DNA of 64,000 nucleotides, from contig NZ_VJWL01000004.1 in the NCBI RefSeq assembly GCF_007096385.1, positions 124,001-188,000 of the forward strand. Direction: 5' to 3'. The stretch comes from Aliidiomarina halalkaliphila. GTDB lineage: Bacteria > Pseudomonadota > Gammaproteobacteria > Enterobacterales > Alteromonadaceae. Numbering within the stretch: position 1 is the first letter of the stretch; every line of letters begins with the position of its first letter. The notes under the pieces are model-generated. The model ran no database searches and was not told the DNA's origin. It saw only the letters and a list, made by a program, of their open reading frames with translations. Below, in pieces: positions 30,675 to 40,969 of this stretch. The translations under genes were made by a program, and so were the position numbers.

Positions 30675-31958
30675 ATGAAAAAAATTACAGCCTTGGCTTT
30701 TGGTGTTGTTGCCATGCTGGCCAGTACCCTAGCGACCGCAGAGCAATTGCTTGATCGCGTCGTGATCGTGGTAAATGAGCAAGTGATATTAGAAAGCGAG
30801 ATGAAAAACATGCTCGCATCGGTACGTCGTGATATCGAAGCGGGTGGCGGGCGCCTCCCTTCCGATAGCGCCCTAGAAACGCAAGTTGCGGAGCGGCTGG
30901 TACTACAAACACTGCAGAAGCAAATCGCGGAGCGTATGGGGATTCGCATTAACGACGCCATTGTGGATCAAGCCATTGCGTCGATCGCATCCGACAATGG
31001 CATGCCGGTAGATGGCCTGCGCCAGCAAATCACGGCCCAAGGGCAGAGCTGGGCCGACTACCGTGAAGAAATTCGAACTCAGATTTTAGTCTCTGAAGTG
31101 CAGCGCGCATCTATTCAGCGCCGCGTATATATGAGCCCGCAAGAAATTAATTTGTTGGTCGACTTGATCAAGCAACAAGGTAACCAAGATGTCGAATACC
31201 GCGTGGGTCATATTCTGATTAGCTTGCAAGATGAACAAGGCCGTGAGAACGAGGCCTTGGCGCGGGAGCGTGCCAATGAAGTATTGAACCGTTTAAACGA
31301 GGGTGACGACTTTGCACAGCTAGCCATTACCGCATCCGCAGCTTCCAATGCGCTAGAGGGCGGTGATATGGGCTTTATGTCACTGAACGCGCTACCAACC
31401 TTGTTTGCCAACAACATTCGCGACAAAGAAGAAGGTACCGTAGTTGGTCCGTTGCGCAGTGGTCTAGGTTTTCATATTCTGAAAGTTCACGAAGTGCGTG
31501 GCACCCAACGTGCACTGGAAGATGAAGTAAAGGCTCGTCACATTCTCATCCGTCCATCGGTTATTTTGTCGGATAATCGCGCACAACAAATGCTGCGTGA
31601 CTTCCGTGAGCAAATTATTTCAGGCGAAAAAACATTCGCTGAACTCGCTCGCCAACATTCAAGCGACACCGGTTCTGCTGCTGACGGCGGCGAGATGGGA
31701 TGGTTGCCACCTGATGTGTTTGTTCCTGAGTTCCGCAGCGTTGTTTCACGTATCGAATTAAACACGATTTCTGAACCATTCCGCACCGAGTTTGGATGGC
31801 ACATTGTGGAAGTTCTCGATCGCCGCCAACAAGATATTACTGAGCAACGTTTACGTGAACAGGCACAGAACATTCTCTATCGCCGTAAATTCCAGGAAGA
31901 ACTCGACGTGTGGTTCCAGGAAATTCGCGACAATGCCTATGTGGACTACCGCTTATAA
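30675..31958 (+). CDS. surA: Periplasmic chaperone/peptidyl-prolyl isomerase SurA
   Basis: SurA escorts outer-membrane proteins, including LptD, across the periplasm. The 427-residue protein (E. coli 428) starts with a signal peptide ending ATAEQ; ATG 30675 has GGAAG upstream, so the longer frame from 30567 is not used. The N-terminal chaperone module is followed by two parvulin domains, each with the pattern RHIL/GHIL, a GG-DMG/GG-EMG and a final F-GWHIV/GFHIL. The C-terminal helix completes the chaperone core. Its stop overlaps the pdxA start. Confidence 0.97.
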   Translation: MKKITALAFGVVAMLASTLATAEQLLDRVVIVVNEQVILESEMKNMLASVRRDIEAGGGRLPSDSALETQVAERLVLQTLQKQIAERMGIRINDAIVDQAIASIASDNGMPVDGLRQQITAQGQSWADYREEIRTQILVSEVQRASIQRRVYMSPQEINLLVDLIKQQGNQDVEYRVGHILISLQDEQGRENEALARERANEVLNRLNEGDDFAQLAITASAASNALEGGDMGFMSLNALPTLFANNIRDKEEGTVVGPLRSGLGFHILKVHEVRGTQRALEDEVKARHILIRPSVILSDNRAQQMLRDFREQIISGEKTFAELARQHSSDTGSAADGGEMGWLPPDVFVPEFRSVVSRIELNTISEPFRTEFGWHIVEVLDRRQQDITEQRLREQAQNILYRRKFQEELDVWFQEIRDNAYVDYRL

Positions 31959-32956
31959 TGATCCCAAGGATCGTAATCACGCCAGGTGAGCCCGCGGGCA
32001 TCGGCCCTGACTTGGTTCTCCAGTTAGCTCAGCAGGAATGGCCTGCTGAGCTTGTTGTTTGCGCGGATAAAACCTTAATCGCGGAACGGGCGAAGCATCT
32101 AAAGCTCTCGATCGAGTTACACGACTACAACAGTTCACGTGAACCTAAGGCGCATCGCCCAGGAACCCTCCTCATAGACCATATTCCGCTATCGGCCCCT
32201 TCAGTCGCCGGCGAATTAAACGAGCAGAATGGTCATTACGTGGTAGAAACACTTCGTCGTGCCAGCCAAGGAAACCTCGACGGCGAGTTTGCCGCCGTAG
32301 TGACTGGCCCTGTGCACAAAGGAATTATCAATCAAGCGGGCATCGCTTTCAGTGGTCATACGGAATACTTTGCTCTGCAAGCAGGCTGTAAAGATGTGGT
32401 TATGATGCTGGCAACAACCGGCTTGCGGGTGGCATTGGTTACCACCCATATCCCTCTTGCCTATGTATCCAAAGCTCTTACCCCTGAACGGCTTGAGCGT
32501 GTCATTACCATATTGCACAAAGATTTAGTGACTAAGTTTGGCCTGTCCAATCCGCGCATCTATGTATGCGGATTAAACCCCCATGCGGGTGAAGGAGGGC
32601 ATTTAGGCCATGAAGAAATTTCGGTCATTACTCCGGTTCTCGAGCGATTACGGCAAGACCATGGCTATACCTTGATTGGCCCCTTGCCCGCCGACACCAT
32701 TTTTCAGCCCAAATATCTGCAACAGGCCGATGTTATCCTCGCGATGTATCACGATCAGGGTCTCCCCGTGTTAAAATATAAGGGATTTGGAGACGCCGTG
32801 AATATAACCTTGGGTCTCCCCTTTGTTCGTACATCCGTTGACCACGGCACAGCGTTGGATTTAGCCGGAACCGGCCAAGCCGACGCAGGCAGCTTTAAGA
32901 TTGCTCTGCAACAAGCGATACACATGGCAGAGCAGCAGCACAAGGAATCAGCCTAG
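31958..32956 (+). CDS. pdxA: 4-hydroxythreonine-4-phosphate dehydrogenase PdxA
   Basis: PdxA oxidises 4-phosphohydroxy-L-threonine in pyridoxal phosphate synthesis. The 332-residue protein has [12 protein letters not shown] at the start, the substrate/metal His residues in SGHTEYFA and [10 protein letters not shown], and the [12 protein letters not shown] motif. ATG 31958 overlaps the surA stop by one base (TAATG), so the frame extension to 31910 is not needed. PLP serves HemL and PanP, also encoded here. PdxA and Epd act in the same pathway. Confidence 0.97.
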   Translation: MIPRIVITPGEPAGIGPDLVLQLAQQEWPAELVVCADKTLIAERAKHLKLSIELHDYNSSREPKAHRPGTLLIDHIPLSAPSVAGELNEQNGHYVVETLRRASQGNLDGEFAAVVTGPVHKGIINQAGIAFSGHTEYFALQAGCKDVVMMLATTGLRVALVTTHIPLAYVSKALTPERLERVITILHKDLVTKFGLSNPRIYVCGLNPHAGEGGHLGHEEISVITPVLERLRQDHGYTLIGPLPADTIFQPKYLQQADVILAMYHDQGLPVLKYKGFGDAVNITLGLPFVRTSVDHGTALDLAGTGQADAGSFKIALQQAIHMAEQQHKESA

Positions 32957-32959
32957 TTC

Positions 32960-33772
32960 ATGAGTAAAGCATTAGACGGGCACCGCGCCCGCAAACGGTT
33001 CGGTCAGAATTTCTTACAAGACGAAACCGTGATTGATGCCATTGTTGACGCTATTGCACCGGAACCCGGACAGCCTGTTGTAGAAATTGGCCCAGGTTTG
33101 GCGGCACTCACGCGCCCTGTATTAGCACGAGCAGGACATTTGCACGTGGTCGAGTTAGACCGTGATCTGGCACAGCGCTTAGAAACCTCTCCTGAGTTTG
33201 CGGGCAAGCTCACAGTGCATCGCGCTGATGCACTCAAGTTTAATTTTAATGAGTTGGCTCAAACATTAGGCCAGCCGCTCAGGGTGTTCGGAAATCTTCC
33301 CTATAACATTTCAACGCCGCTGATTTTCCATTTGTTAAGTCATCTCAATACCATCGCAGATATGCATTTTATGCTGCAAAAAGAGGTGATCGAACGTATG
33401 GCCGCAGCACCAGGCAGCAAAGCTTTTGGTCGCCTTACGGTGATGGTGCAGCAGGCCTGCCAAGTGCTGCCTGTGTTAGAAGTACCACCTGAGGCATTTC
33501 ATCCAGCCCCGAAAGTGGATTCCGCTGTTGCGCGTTTGGTACCTTATAGTGAATCGCCTTGGCCTGTTCACGACCGTGCAACACTAAATCATGTATGCCA
33601 TATGGCCTTTCACCAACGTCGGAAAACGATGCGCAATAACATGAAGAAACTCATGAGTGCAGACGAATTAGAGTCGATTGGCATTGATCCAAGCGTACGC
33701 CCAGAAACCCTCGGGGTTGGCGATTTTGTACGTATGGCTAACTGGATTACGGAGCATCAAAGAACACTATGA
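32960..33772 (+). CDS. rsmA: 16S rRNA dimethyladenosine transferase RsmA (KsgA)
   Basis: RsmA dimethylates A1518 and A1519 of 16S rRNA late in 30S assembly. It has 270 residues with the Rossmann SAM site [10 protein letters not shown], the acidic VELDRD, and the catalytic NLPYNIST motif. FGRLTVMVQ and the C-terminal RRKTMRNN region are typical. It starts 3 bases after pdxA and overlaps apaG by four bases (ATGA). Confidence 0.98.
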   Translation: MSKALDGHRARKRFGQNFLQDETVIDAIVDAIAPEPGQPVVEIGPGLAALTRPVLARAGHLHVVELDRDLAQRLETSPEFAGKLTVHRADALKFNFNELAQTLGQPLRVFGNLPYNISTPLIFHLLSHLNTIADMHFMLQKEVIERMAAAPGSKAFGRLTVMVQQACQVLPVLEVPPEAFHPAPKVDSAVARLVPYSESPWPVHDRATLNHVCHMAFHQRRKTMRNNMKKLMSADELESIGIDPSVRPETLGVGDFVRMANWITEHQRTL

Positions 33773-34146
33773 GTCGTCGTATCGATGTAGAACTGAGTGT
33801 GGAAACTGAATATTTAACGGAGCAGTCTGAGCCAGATCACGATCAGTTCGTATTTGCCTACACGATCACTATTAAAAATCAGAGCCCTTACGCCATTAAA
33901 CTGCTGAACCGTAAATGGACGGTAACCGACGCAAATGGCAAAGTTACCGAAGTGATGGGCGACGGCGTGGTGGGAAAACAACCACGCATTGAACCGGGCA
34001 AAACATTTAAGTACACCAGCGGCACCGTGTTAAAAACACCACTGGGTCACATGGAAGGCACTTACGGTATGGTCAACGACGACGGTACCGAATGGCAGCT
34101 TCCAATTCCCCTGTTTCGCCTAGCAATGCCAAACATTCTGCACTAA
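33769..34146 (+). CDS. apaG: ApaG (Co2+/Mg2+ efflux-associated) protein
   Basis: A 125-residue fibronectin-III-like beta-sandwich protein. Family motifs are [39 protein letters not shown] and the [10 protein letters not shown] segment. Mutants in other bacteria show Co2+ resistance and Mg2+ efflux effects, but the molecular role is not established. It sits between rsmA and apaH, an order conserved widely, with a four-base overlap upstream. Confidence 0.97.
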   Translation: MSRRIDVELSVETEYLTEQSEPDHDQFVFAYTITIKNQSPYAIKLLNRKWTVTDANGKVTEVMGDGVVGKQPRIEPGKTFKYTSGTVLKTPLGHMEGTYGMVNDDGTEWQLPIPLFRLAMPNILH

Positions 34147-34157
34147 GCGAGAAGCCT

Positions 34158-34964
34158 ATGGCTCGGTATATTATTGGCGACCTCCATGCGTGTCTTACAC
34201 CGCTTAAGCGGTTATTGGCGGCCGTCGATTTTAACCCGCGACACGATCAATTATGGTCGGTAGGCGACCTGATCGGTCGCGGCCCTGAGCCCCAGGCAAC
34301 GCTTGAATACTTAGTTGGCCTCGGCCCTGCATTTCAATGTGTTCTCGGAAACCACGATCTTCATGCCCTAGCCGTGCTTTGCGATATACGACCGCCCAAC
34401 CCAAAAGATAATACTGGGGCGTTATTATATGGCCCGGATCGGGATTTCTGGATTCAATGGTTACGACAACAACCACTCTTGCTCACTGATCCACAACGAC
34501 TACAAGTCGTGGTGCATGCGGGACTGTTACCTTCCTGGACTGTCGATCAAGCAACATCGTATGCGACCGATGTAGAAAATACACTGCGGTCTCATCGATT
34601 TGTTCAGTTTCTCGAACAAATGTATGGCAACGAGCCTGCCCAGTGGTCAAACGATCTACACGGCATTGAACGTCAGCGTTTTATCGTAAATGCGCTCACT
34701 CGGATGCGTTACCTACGCCCAGATGGAAGTCTTGATTTTGGCCAAAAAGAACACCCTTCTCAGGTCGATCGCGCCGAGTTTACGCCTTGGTTTGAACAGT
34801 GGCCGCAAAGTCCTTGGACTATATTCTTTGGGCACTGGGCCGCTTTGCGGGGGGATACCCAACGCACAGACATTCGCGCCTTAGATACGGGTTGTGTATG
34901 GGGCGAACAACTCACCTTGATTAATGCAGAAACGATGGCGATCACTCAGGTAAGCGCTTACTAA
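34158..34964 (+). CDS. apaH: Symmetrical bis(5'-nucleosyl)-tetraphosphatase ApaH
   Basis: ApaH cleaves Ap4A to two ADP and also removes Np4 caps from RNA. The 268-residue protein has the PPP-family metallophosphatase motifs GDLHAC, GDLIGRGP and GNHD, then VVHAGLLP and FGHWA with metal-binding His. ATG 34158 is chosen because the motif block starts there; the frame reaches into apaG at 34092. It ends the lptD-apaH gene run and is followed by a bidirectional terminator. Confidence 0.97.
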   Translation: MARYIIGDLHACLTPLKRLLAAVDFNPRHDQLWSVGDLIGRGPEPQATLEYLVGLGPAFQCVLGNHDLHALAVLCDIRPPNPKDNTGALLYGPDRDFWIQWLRQQPLLLTDPQRLQVVVHAGLLPSWTVDQATSYATDVENTLRSHRFVQFLEQMYGNEPAQWSNDLHGIERQRFIVNALTRMRYLRPDGSLDFGQKEHPSQVDRAEFTPWFEQWPQSPWTIFFGHWAALRGDTQRTDIRALDTGCVWGEQLTLINAETMAITQVSAY

Positions 34965-35007
34965 CCCCACTATCTACGTTCGCCAGAGCAAGTATCGGAT
35001 TAAAAAA

Positions 35008-35036
35008 GGCTCAGCAGTTAGGTGCTGAGCCTTTTT
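35008..35036. terminator. Bidirectional terminator between apaH and tyrS
   Basis: A 9-bp perfect stem GGCTCAGCA/TGCTGAGCC with a six-base loop is flanked by an A-run and T5, so it can end both convergent transcripts. Confidence 0.9.
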
Positions 35037-35062
35037 CGTTAAACTCTGTTTTTAGCAACATA

Positions 35063-36262
35063 CTAAGCCAATGTGATACGCGCAAATTTACGCTTACCCA
35101 CTTGATACACTGCGGTGCCTTCGGTACACGCCATCCGCGCATCAGCGACTTGTTCCCCATCAATACGTACCGCTTTTTGTTTCACCATACGCATAGCTTC
35201 TGAGGTGGATGCCACTAATCCAGCTTCTTTCAACACATGCGCCAACCCACGCTGATCGGCAGCTAATACCAAAGTGATTTCTGGCATATCGTCGGGAATC
35301 GCATTTTTTTGAAAGCGCTGAATAAAATCTTGCTCGGCGGCATCGGCGGCTTCCGCACTGTGGAAGCGCGTAATAATTTCTTTTGCCAACTCCACCTTGG
35401 CATCGCGAGGATTACTACCCGCCGCAACCTTTGCTTTCAGTGCTTCGAGCTCTTCTGTCGGACGGAAGCTAAGCAAATCAAAATATTTCCACATGAGATC
35501 ATCGGAGACCGACATCAGCTTTCCAAACATATCGTTTGGCGCATCGGTAATGCCGACGTAGTTACCCAATGACTTCGACATTTTCTGAACGCCATCGAGG
35601 CCTTCTAGCAATGGCACTGTGATCACGGTTTGCGGTCGCTGTCCTTCTTCTTTTTGCAGCTCACGCCCCATCAGCAAGTTAAAACGCTGATCGGTACCGC
35701 CCATTTCCACATCGGCCTTTAACTCAACAGAGTCCCAGCCTTGAACCAATGGATAAATAAACTCATGAATTGCGATAGGCTGACCGCCTTGATAGCGCTT
35801 TTTAAAATCGTCACGTTCGAGCATCCGTGCAACGGTTTGCCGAGATGCTAATTTGATCATCCCCGCAGCTCCCAAATGGTTCATCCATTCGCTATTAAAA
35901 CGGACTTGTGTTTTTTCTGGGTCCAGGATCTTAAATACTTGTTCTTTATAGGTCTCGGCATTGGCAAGTACGTCATCTTTGCTTAACGGCTTACGGGTAA
36001 CGTTTTTCCCCGTGGGGTCACCGATCATTCCGGTAAAATCACCAATTAAAAACACCACCGTGTGCCCTAAATCTTGAAAGATTCTGAGTTTATTGATGAG
36101 CACCGTATGGCCTAAATGTAAATCTGGCGCCGTTGGATCAAAGCCTGCTTTTACAATTAAAGGCCGGCCTTCCATTAATTTGTCTTTAAGTTCTTGCTCT
36201 ACAAGAACTTCATCTACGCCCCGCGTAATTAACGCTAGCGCCTCGGCTACAGCTTTACTCAT
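35063..36262 (-). CDS. tyrS: Tyrosyl-tRNA synthetase
   Basis: TyrS charges tRNA-Tyr. The 399-residue class I synthetase has the HIGH-like HLGH in [10 protein letters not shown], the KMSKS loop as [11 protein letters not shown] and a C-terminal S4-like RNA-binding domain. I chose ATG 36262, with GGAG 6 bases upstream, over an in-frame codon at 36316. The sequence resembles the TyrZ-like long form (about 400 residues) common in Vibrio and Shewanella rather than a strict E. coli TyrS. It is divergent from the M23 endopeptidase gene. Confidence 0.96.
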   Translation of the reverse strand: MSKAVAEALALITRGVDEVLVEQELKDKLMEGRPLIVKAGFDPTAPDLHLGHTVLINKLRIFQDLGHTVVFLIGDFTGMIGDPTGKNVTRKPLSKDDVLANAETYKEQVFKILDPEKTQVRFNSEWMNHLGAAGMIKLASRQTVARMLERDDFKKRYQGGQPIAIHEFIYPLVQGWDSVELKADVEMGGTDQRFNLLMGRELQKEEGQRPQTVITVPLLEGLDGVQKMSKSLGNYVGITDAPNDMFGKLMSVSDDLMWKYFDLLSFRPTEELEALKAKVAAGSNPRDAKVELAKEIITRFHSAEAADAAEQDFIQRFQKNAIPDDMPEITLVLAADQRGLAHVLKEAGLVASTSEAMRMVKQKAVRIDGEQVADARMACTEGTAVYQVGKRKFARITLA

Positions 36263-36344
36263 CTTTACTCCAGACTGACTGAACTTTTTATCCAAGGGGC
36301 ATTCTACTTGATCCAAGAGCAGCTTTTAAGCGCTCTGTTTCTGC

Positions 36345-36372
36345 TTGCATGTAGAAAATGATATGATATAAC
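36345..36372 (+). promoter_or_regulatory. Candidate promoter for the M23 endopeptidase-anmK pair
   Basis: TTGCAT, a 16-base spacer and TATAAC preceded by TGA (extended -10) point to the gene starting at 36402. The -35 matches only at three positions. Confidence 0.5.
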
Positions 36373-36401
36373 ACGAAGAAGTACAGAGGACTCTTGTTTT
36401 T

Positions 36402-37712
36402 ATGGTCGAGCCAATCCAGCGTTTCTTGCAACAGCTACCGAAACGACACCAGATTATTATCATCTCGGTGAGCATTTTGCTCCTCGTTTTATTAGTGTGG
36501 CCTTCCGAGAAGGCGAGTGCATCACGGGATATGGCCGGGTATGAACCACTCGAGCCCGGCGTGCGCTACGATCTCGAATTATATTTAGGTGAATCACATT
36601 CCTTAGAAGACGACCCTTCCAATCTCACTTGGGTGGATTATGAAGTTCGCTCTGGCGATAGCATGGCCCGAATTTTCCAGCGGGTCGGTTTTAGTGCGCG
36701 CCAATTGCACGAACTTACCCAAGCACCAGATGCGAATGTTCTGCGTCGTATCCACCCGGGCGATACCCTCCGTTTTGCGCGGGATCAGGACGACAACTTA
36801 GTTGCCATGCATTACCGCCTAAACGACACCGAAACGCTGATGATTTATCGTGACGAAGATGGTCAGTATGTCAGTGAGCGCGAGCAAAAAGTGATTGATA
36901 CTCGTCTGGAGTTCGCCCATGCGGAGATTCGTACGAGCTTTTGGAACGCTGGCGTGAGTGCAGGGTTATCGCAAGGCTTGATTATGAGCCTCGCAGAACT
37001 CTTTGGTTGGGATATCGATTTTGCCTTGGATATCCGCGCCGGTGACGAATTTAGCGTGCTCTACGAAACAAATTTTATCGACGGTCAGTTTGTTGGGGTC
37101 GGCCGCATCGTTGCTGCCGAATTTACCAACCAAGGGGATCGCTTTACCGCCGTGCGCCATGAAGATGGTCGCTATTACACTGCAGAAGGGCGCAGTTTGC
37201 GCCAGACCTTCCTACGCGCACCTGTTGCCTTTAACCGTGTTTCTTCGGAATTTAATCCGCGCCGAATGCACCCAGTAACAGGCCGTGTCGTTCCTCATAA
37301 TGGTATCGACTACGCTGCACCGGTTGGAACCCCTGTGATGGCTTCTGGTGATGGTCGCGTGGTGGCCAGTGCTTATAATAATTTGAATGGTCACTATATC
37401 TTCATCCAGCACGGTGAGCGCTATATGACTAAGTACTTGCATTTGCATCGCCGCTCCGTGCAGCAAGGAGATCGCGTGAAACAAGGGCAAATTATTGGTC
37501 AGGTGGGCGCAACTGGCCGGGTCACTGGTCCGCATTTGCATTATGAATTCTTGGTCGATGGCGTGCATCGCAACCCGCGTACGGTGGAGCTGCCCAAAGC
37601 AGAGCCACTGCCAGCAGCGCAAATGGCTGTGTTTAAGAAAATTGCCGAAGAAAAATTGGCAATGATTAATGGTCGCAAGCGTTTCTATCTCGCGATGCGA
37701 GACGATGACTAA
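36402..37712 (+). CDS. mepM: M23 family peptidoglycan DD-endopeptidase (MepM-like)
   Basis: A 436-residue cell-wall hydrolase with an N-terminal membrane anchor (about residues 18-34), an OapA/LysM-like region (SGDSMARIFQRVGFS) and a C-terminal LytM/M23 domain. The zinc ligands are in HNGIDYAAP and LHYEF. MepM cuts meso-DAP-D-Ala crosslinks so that the sacculus can expand. The product is exposed to the periplasm. The gene overlaps anmK by 8 bases, tying wall cutting to wall recycling. The best Shine-Dalgarno (AGAGGA) is about 11 bases from the ATG, somewhat far. Confidence 0.9.
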   Translation: MVEPIQRFLQQLPKRHQIIIISVSILLLVLLVWPSEKASASRDMAGYEPLEPGVRYDLELYLGESHSLEDDPSNLTWVDYEVRSGDSMARIFQRVGFSARQLHELTQAPDANVLRRIHPGDTLRFARDQDDNLVAMHYRLNDTETLMIYRDEDGQYVSEREQKVIDTRLEFAHAEIRTSFWNAGVSAGLSQGLIMSLAELFGWDIDFALDIRAGDEFSVLYETNFIDGQFVGVGRIVAAEFTNQGDRFTAVRHEDGRYYTAEGRSLRQTFLRAPVAFNRVSSEFNPRRMHPVTGRVVPHNGIDYAAPVGTPVMASGDGRVVASAYNNLNGHYIFIQHGERYMTKYLHLHRRSVQQGDRVKQGQIIGQVGATGRVTGPHLHYEFLVDGVHRNPRTVELPKAEPLPAAQMAVFKKIAEEKLAMINGRKRFYLAMRDDD

Positions 37713-38841
37713 CAGTTACTTTATCGGCACCCTGTCGGGGACCAGTTTAGATGGCCTCGACCTTGCGCTTGTCAGCATTGATCATCAAGGCACGATTCAA
37801 CAACACGACGCCTTAAGTTGGGACATCCCTCAGTCTTTACAGGAGCGCCTGCGCGCTCTCTGTACCCCCGGCAACGAAGAGCTAGTCCATTTCGGCAGCG
37901 CCGACCGGCGCTTTGCTGAAGTTGTGGCTGCGGGTGTTCATGCCCTGCTTACCCGTAACCAACTTGGACCTGAAGCCATTCGTGCTATTGGTAGCCATGG
38001 CCAAACTGTTCGCCATCATCCGGAACAGCCTCCGGGCTTTAGTATTCAACTGGGATGCCCACATACTATTGCAGCGCTCACTGGTATTGATGTAGTGGCG
38101 CAGTTTCGGCAGAAAGATATTGCTCTCGGTGGCGAAGGCGCGCCCTTAGCGCCACTCTTTCATCGCGAAGTTTTTACCCATCCGAGTCACGATCGCATCA
38201 TTGCTAATATCGGCGGTATCGCCAATATCAGTTACCTTCCCCATGGCGGCAGCGCACCGCTACTTGGCTTTGATACCGGCCCTGGCAACACCTTAATGGA
38301 TGACTGGATTCAACGACATCATCAGCAGGCCTACGACATCGGTGGCCGCTGGGCGGCAACGGGCAAGGTACACGAAGGGCTACTCGATACCCTGATGAGC
38401 GACCCCTATTTCAAACGGACACCACCGAAAAGCACCGGGCGTGAATATTTCACGTCAGGTTGGCTGCACCACCGACTCGAACGTTTTGAACAGATTCCGC
38501 CAGAAGACGTGCAAGCCACTTTATTGGAGTGCACCGCAAAGAGTTTGTGTGATGCCATTCAAGGGCTGTTATCAGCGCCTGAGCGCACCGCTACGCCCAC
38601 GGAGCTGTTTTTCTGTGGTGGCGGTGCACATAACACCGAACTACTGGCACGTTGCGCGACTATGCTTCCTGAGTGTCGGATTGCCAGCACTGATGAATTA
38701 GGCATTCAAGTAGATTGGGTCGAAGCCGTCTTATTTGCGTGGTTGGCCTGGTGTCACTGTGAGCGTAAAGCACTGGATTTAACCAGCGTTACCGGCGCTT
38801 CGCGCCCAGCGATCTTAGGCGGTTATTTCCCGGCTCAGTAA
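37705..38841 (+). CDS. anmK: Anhydro-N-acetylmuramic acid kinase
   Basis: AnmK opens and phosphorylates 1,6-anhydroMurNAc to MurNAc-6-phosphate during peptidoglycan recycling. The 378-residue protein shows the ATPase-fold GTLSGTSLDG at the start, GSHGQTVRH, NIGGIANISY and DTGPGNTLMD. The ATG at 37705 overlaps the mepM stop by 8 bases. With AmgK-MurU and Mpl also encoded in this window, anhydroMurNAc can be routed to UDP-MurNAc if a MurNAc-6-phosphate phosphatase exists elsewhere. Confidence 0.97.
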   Translation: MTNSYFIGTLSGTSLDGLDLALVSIDHQGTIQQHDALSWDIPQSLQERLRALCTPGNEELVHFGSADRRFAEVVAAGVHALLTRNQLGPEAIRAIGSHGQTVRHHPEQPPGFSIQLGCPHTIAALTGIDVVAQFRQKDIALGGEGAPLAPLFHREVFTHPSHDRIIANIGGIANISYLPHGGSAPLLGFDTGPGNTLMDDWIQRHHQQAYDIGGRWAATGKVHEGLLDTLMSDPYFKRTPPKSTGREYFTSGWLHHRLERFEQIPPEDVQATLLECTAKSLCDAIQGLLSAPERTATPTELFFCGGGAHNTELLARCATMLPECRIASTDELGIQVDWVEAVLFAWLAWCHCERKALDLTSVTGASRPAILGGYFPAQ

Positions 38842-38861
38842 ACGCTAAACCCGTAGATTAC

Positions 38862-38888
38862 AAAAAAAGCGCCCGAGGGCGCTTTTTT
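38862..38888. terminator. Bidirectional terminator between anmK and pepQ
   Basis: The stem GCGCC/GGCGC with loop CGAG is flanked by A7 and T6. It serves both convergent genes. It is nearly the same hairpin as the rpoD terminator at 6748-6772. Confidence 0.85.
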
Positions 38889-38906
38889 ATAGCCTGATTG
38901 TCGCTG

Positions 38907-40211
38907 CTATTTATAGCTCGCAAAAGCATCGCGAGTAATGTTTTCACATCCATCCGCAGTAACAATGACGCTATCTTCAATACGCACCCCACCATACGGG
39001 CGCAATTCATTAATACGATTCCAGTTGAAGTCTTCGTTGCCATCGAATTCTTCGAGCAACTGATCTACGACGTACATGCCTGGCTCAATGGTAAACACGT
39101 TACCTTCTTCCACTTCACGGCGTAATCGCAAGAACGGATGACGCGCATCCCGGGCATGGGTTTCCCCTTGCGGATTTTTTAAGTATCCGCCCACATCATG
39201 TACCTGCAACCCAATGTAATGGCCAAGTCCATGCGGGAAGAAAGCGCTGGTATATCCGCGCTCATAAATCGTATTGGCGTCTACTTTAAAGAAACCAAAC
39301 TCGTGCAAGATTTGGGCAATACGATGATGGGTATCCACATGCAAGTCGTAATAAGCAACGCCTGGTTTGATTTGCGCAATAATGGCTTGCTCGGCGGCAT
39401 CCACCGCTTCCACAAGTTCTTTGTAGAAGCCGTCTTTGGCTGCGTAAGTACGGGTAATATCCGCGCAATAGCCATTGTAATAAGCACCGGCATCAATCAA
39501 GAATGAGCGATGTTCTGCTGGGGCTTCTGTCTCGTAAACGTCGTAATGTAATACCGCGCTGTGTTCGTTTAAACCGATAATGCTGTTGTACGGGGCCTGA
39601 GACTCACGGAATTTCATGGCGCCGTAGTAAGCATGACTAATTTCGAGCTCCGATTTACCGGCAAAAAATGCCGCCTTCGCCGCTTCATGACCACGCACGG
39701 CAAGCACATTAGCTTTGCGTAAGTTGGTTTTCTCCCACTCAGTCTTGATCGCACGCTGGAAATGCAAATAGTCGATCAATGCTGTTGGGTTGTGTGCTTT
39801 CACTGACCAGCTATCGACTGGCTCAAGGGCATCACTAATAAGGGCCGTATGGGCAAGCTCATCAGCAAGAGCTGCACGGACTTGGTCAATATTATCAATG
39901 AGGGTCACATCGCAGGCTTCTTGCCATTCGCCTGGTGGTAGTTGTGGTTGCGCGTGCCAAAAATCTCGCGCTTGGAATAGGAACACCCGTGGCGTTTCGC
40001 CGCGACGATAGAAAATAAAACTCTTCGGGCTTTCGGTGACTGGAATCCAATATTTAAACATTGGGTTCACTCGGAAAGTGTATGGGTTGTCATCGAGAAA
40101 CGCGTAACGCGGTTGCCCTGCGTAAATCAGGACACTGTCGAACTGGGTAGCCTCGAGTGCTTCGTCGAACCGTTGCTGCACAACAGCTAAGTGGTCTAGA
40201 TACTGACTCAT
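38907..40211 (-). CDS. pepQ: Xaa-Pro dipeptidase PepQ (M24 family)
   Basis: PepQ hydrolyses dipeptides with a C-terminal proline. The 434-residue pita-bread metallopeptidase carries the dinuclear metal site: DAGAYYNGYCADITR, HGLGHYIGLQVHD and late Glu residues in FTIEPGMY and VRIEDSVI. The N-terminal creatinase-like domain is complete. I use ATG 40211, preceded by GAGGG; a GTG one codon upstream is in frame. It is a cytoplasmic, single-gene unit and fits a peptide-rich diet together with pepB and the S9 peptidase. Confidence 0.96.
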   Translation of the reverse strand: MSQYLDHLAVVQQRFDEALEATQFDSVLIYAGQPRYAFLDDNPYTFRVNPMFKYWIPVTESPKSFIFYRRGETPRVFLFQARDFWHAQPQLPPGEWQEACDVTLIDNIDQVRAALADELAHTALISDALEPVDSWSVKAHNPTALIDYLHFQRAIKTEWEKTNLRKANVLAVRGHEAAKAAFFAGKSELEISHAYYGAMKFRESQAPYNSIIGLNEHSAVLHYDVYETEAPAEHRSFLIDAGAYYNGYCADITRTYAAKDGFYKELVEAVDAAEQAIIAQIKPGVAYYDLHVDTHHRIAQILHEFGFFKVDANTIYERGYTSAFFPHGLGHYIGLQVHDVGGYLKNPQGETHARDARHPFLRLRREVEEGNVFTIEPGMYVVDQLLEEFDGNEDFNWNRINELRPYGGVRIEDSVIVTADGCENITRDAFASYK

Positions 40212-40282
40212 CACGCCCTCTTCATTATGAATGGTAAGGGCATTAGTGTATCAAATCATCTGCGGGGGAGAAATTGCCTGCG

Positions 40283-40699
40283 TTAGAAAGGTGCAGAAAC
40301 CGGACCAATGCGTTCGCGCACGGCCAAAACGATCGGTGAAGAACCGTAACCGGTGGATTCCGCCCAACGCAACAAGGGCACACCATCCACTTCATCGTTC
40401 TTGATCATGCGCGGCGGCAGCGAGCGTGTGAGCATACGGCCGACATCTTCTGCTTCTGCGGTGATCGCAAACTGCAGCATCGAGTAGCCATTGCAACGCA
40501 CAGAGGTATACAGATTGCGCAAACGCAAGTTATGGCGGTTAATAATGGTGCTAAGTTCGCGCAAGTTATCACTACTAATTTCAAAGCAAATAGCTTCAGC
40601 GATCCCTTCGCCTTGGGCGGTTGCTTTTCCCAGCGGGAAAAAGCTGACCAGCATGACAGCAATAACGCCTGTAATTCCTTGTGTCAGCAATCGAACCAT
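40283..40699 (-). CDS. Exported DUF3718 family protein
   Basis: A 138-residue protein with a signal peptide (hydrophobic core GVIAVMLVSFF, cleavage near KATAQ), so it is periplasmic. The mature part has the DUF3718 pattern: an early Cys in EAICFEIS, a basic LRLRNLY stretch and VRCNGYSMLQFA with the second Cys. This family is known mainly from Alteromonadales-type bacteria and has no assigned function. The two Cys residues may form a disulfide. The frame stays open to 40906, but only ATG 40699 opens a signal peptide. It lies downstream of erpA, beyond a terminator. Confidence 0.75.
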   Translation of the reverse strand: MVRLLTQGITGVIAVMLVSFFPLGKATAQGEGIAEAICFEISSDNLRELSTIINRHNLRLRNLYTSVRCNGYSMLQFAITAEAEDVGRMLTRSLPPRMIKNDEVDGVPLLRWAESTGYGSSPIVLAVRERIGPVSAPF

Positions 40700-40850
40700 G
40701 AACTTCTGCACTCCACATTGCCCTTTGGGGCTTACCTCTAAACCCCACCATTGTGGGAGTTGCGAGCTGTAAAGCAAGCAATTTAATGTATCCATATTGT
40801 TAAAATTCAAGGAGTTGGATCTATACGCTGAAGGCGAAAATGCTCCACAA

Positions 40851-40880
40851 AAAAACCCTCGACTGGCGTCTAAGGGTTTA
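40851..40880 (-). terminator. Terminator downstream of erpA
   Basis: On the minus strand the 7-bp stem AAACCCT/AGGGTTT (loop 13 bases) is followed by T-rich sequence. It lies about 90 bases after the erpA stop and before the DUF3718 gene. The remaining leader (40700-40850) shows nothing else I can name. Confidence 0.65.
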
Positions 40881-40969
40881 TATATGCGCACCTCGCGGGT
40901 GTACAAAATTTCAACAGAGCTATACGCTTCTTGGTTTTTTTGCGGCTAAAAAGCGACGAATAGCAGTTT

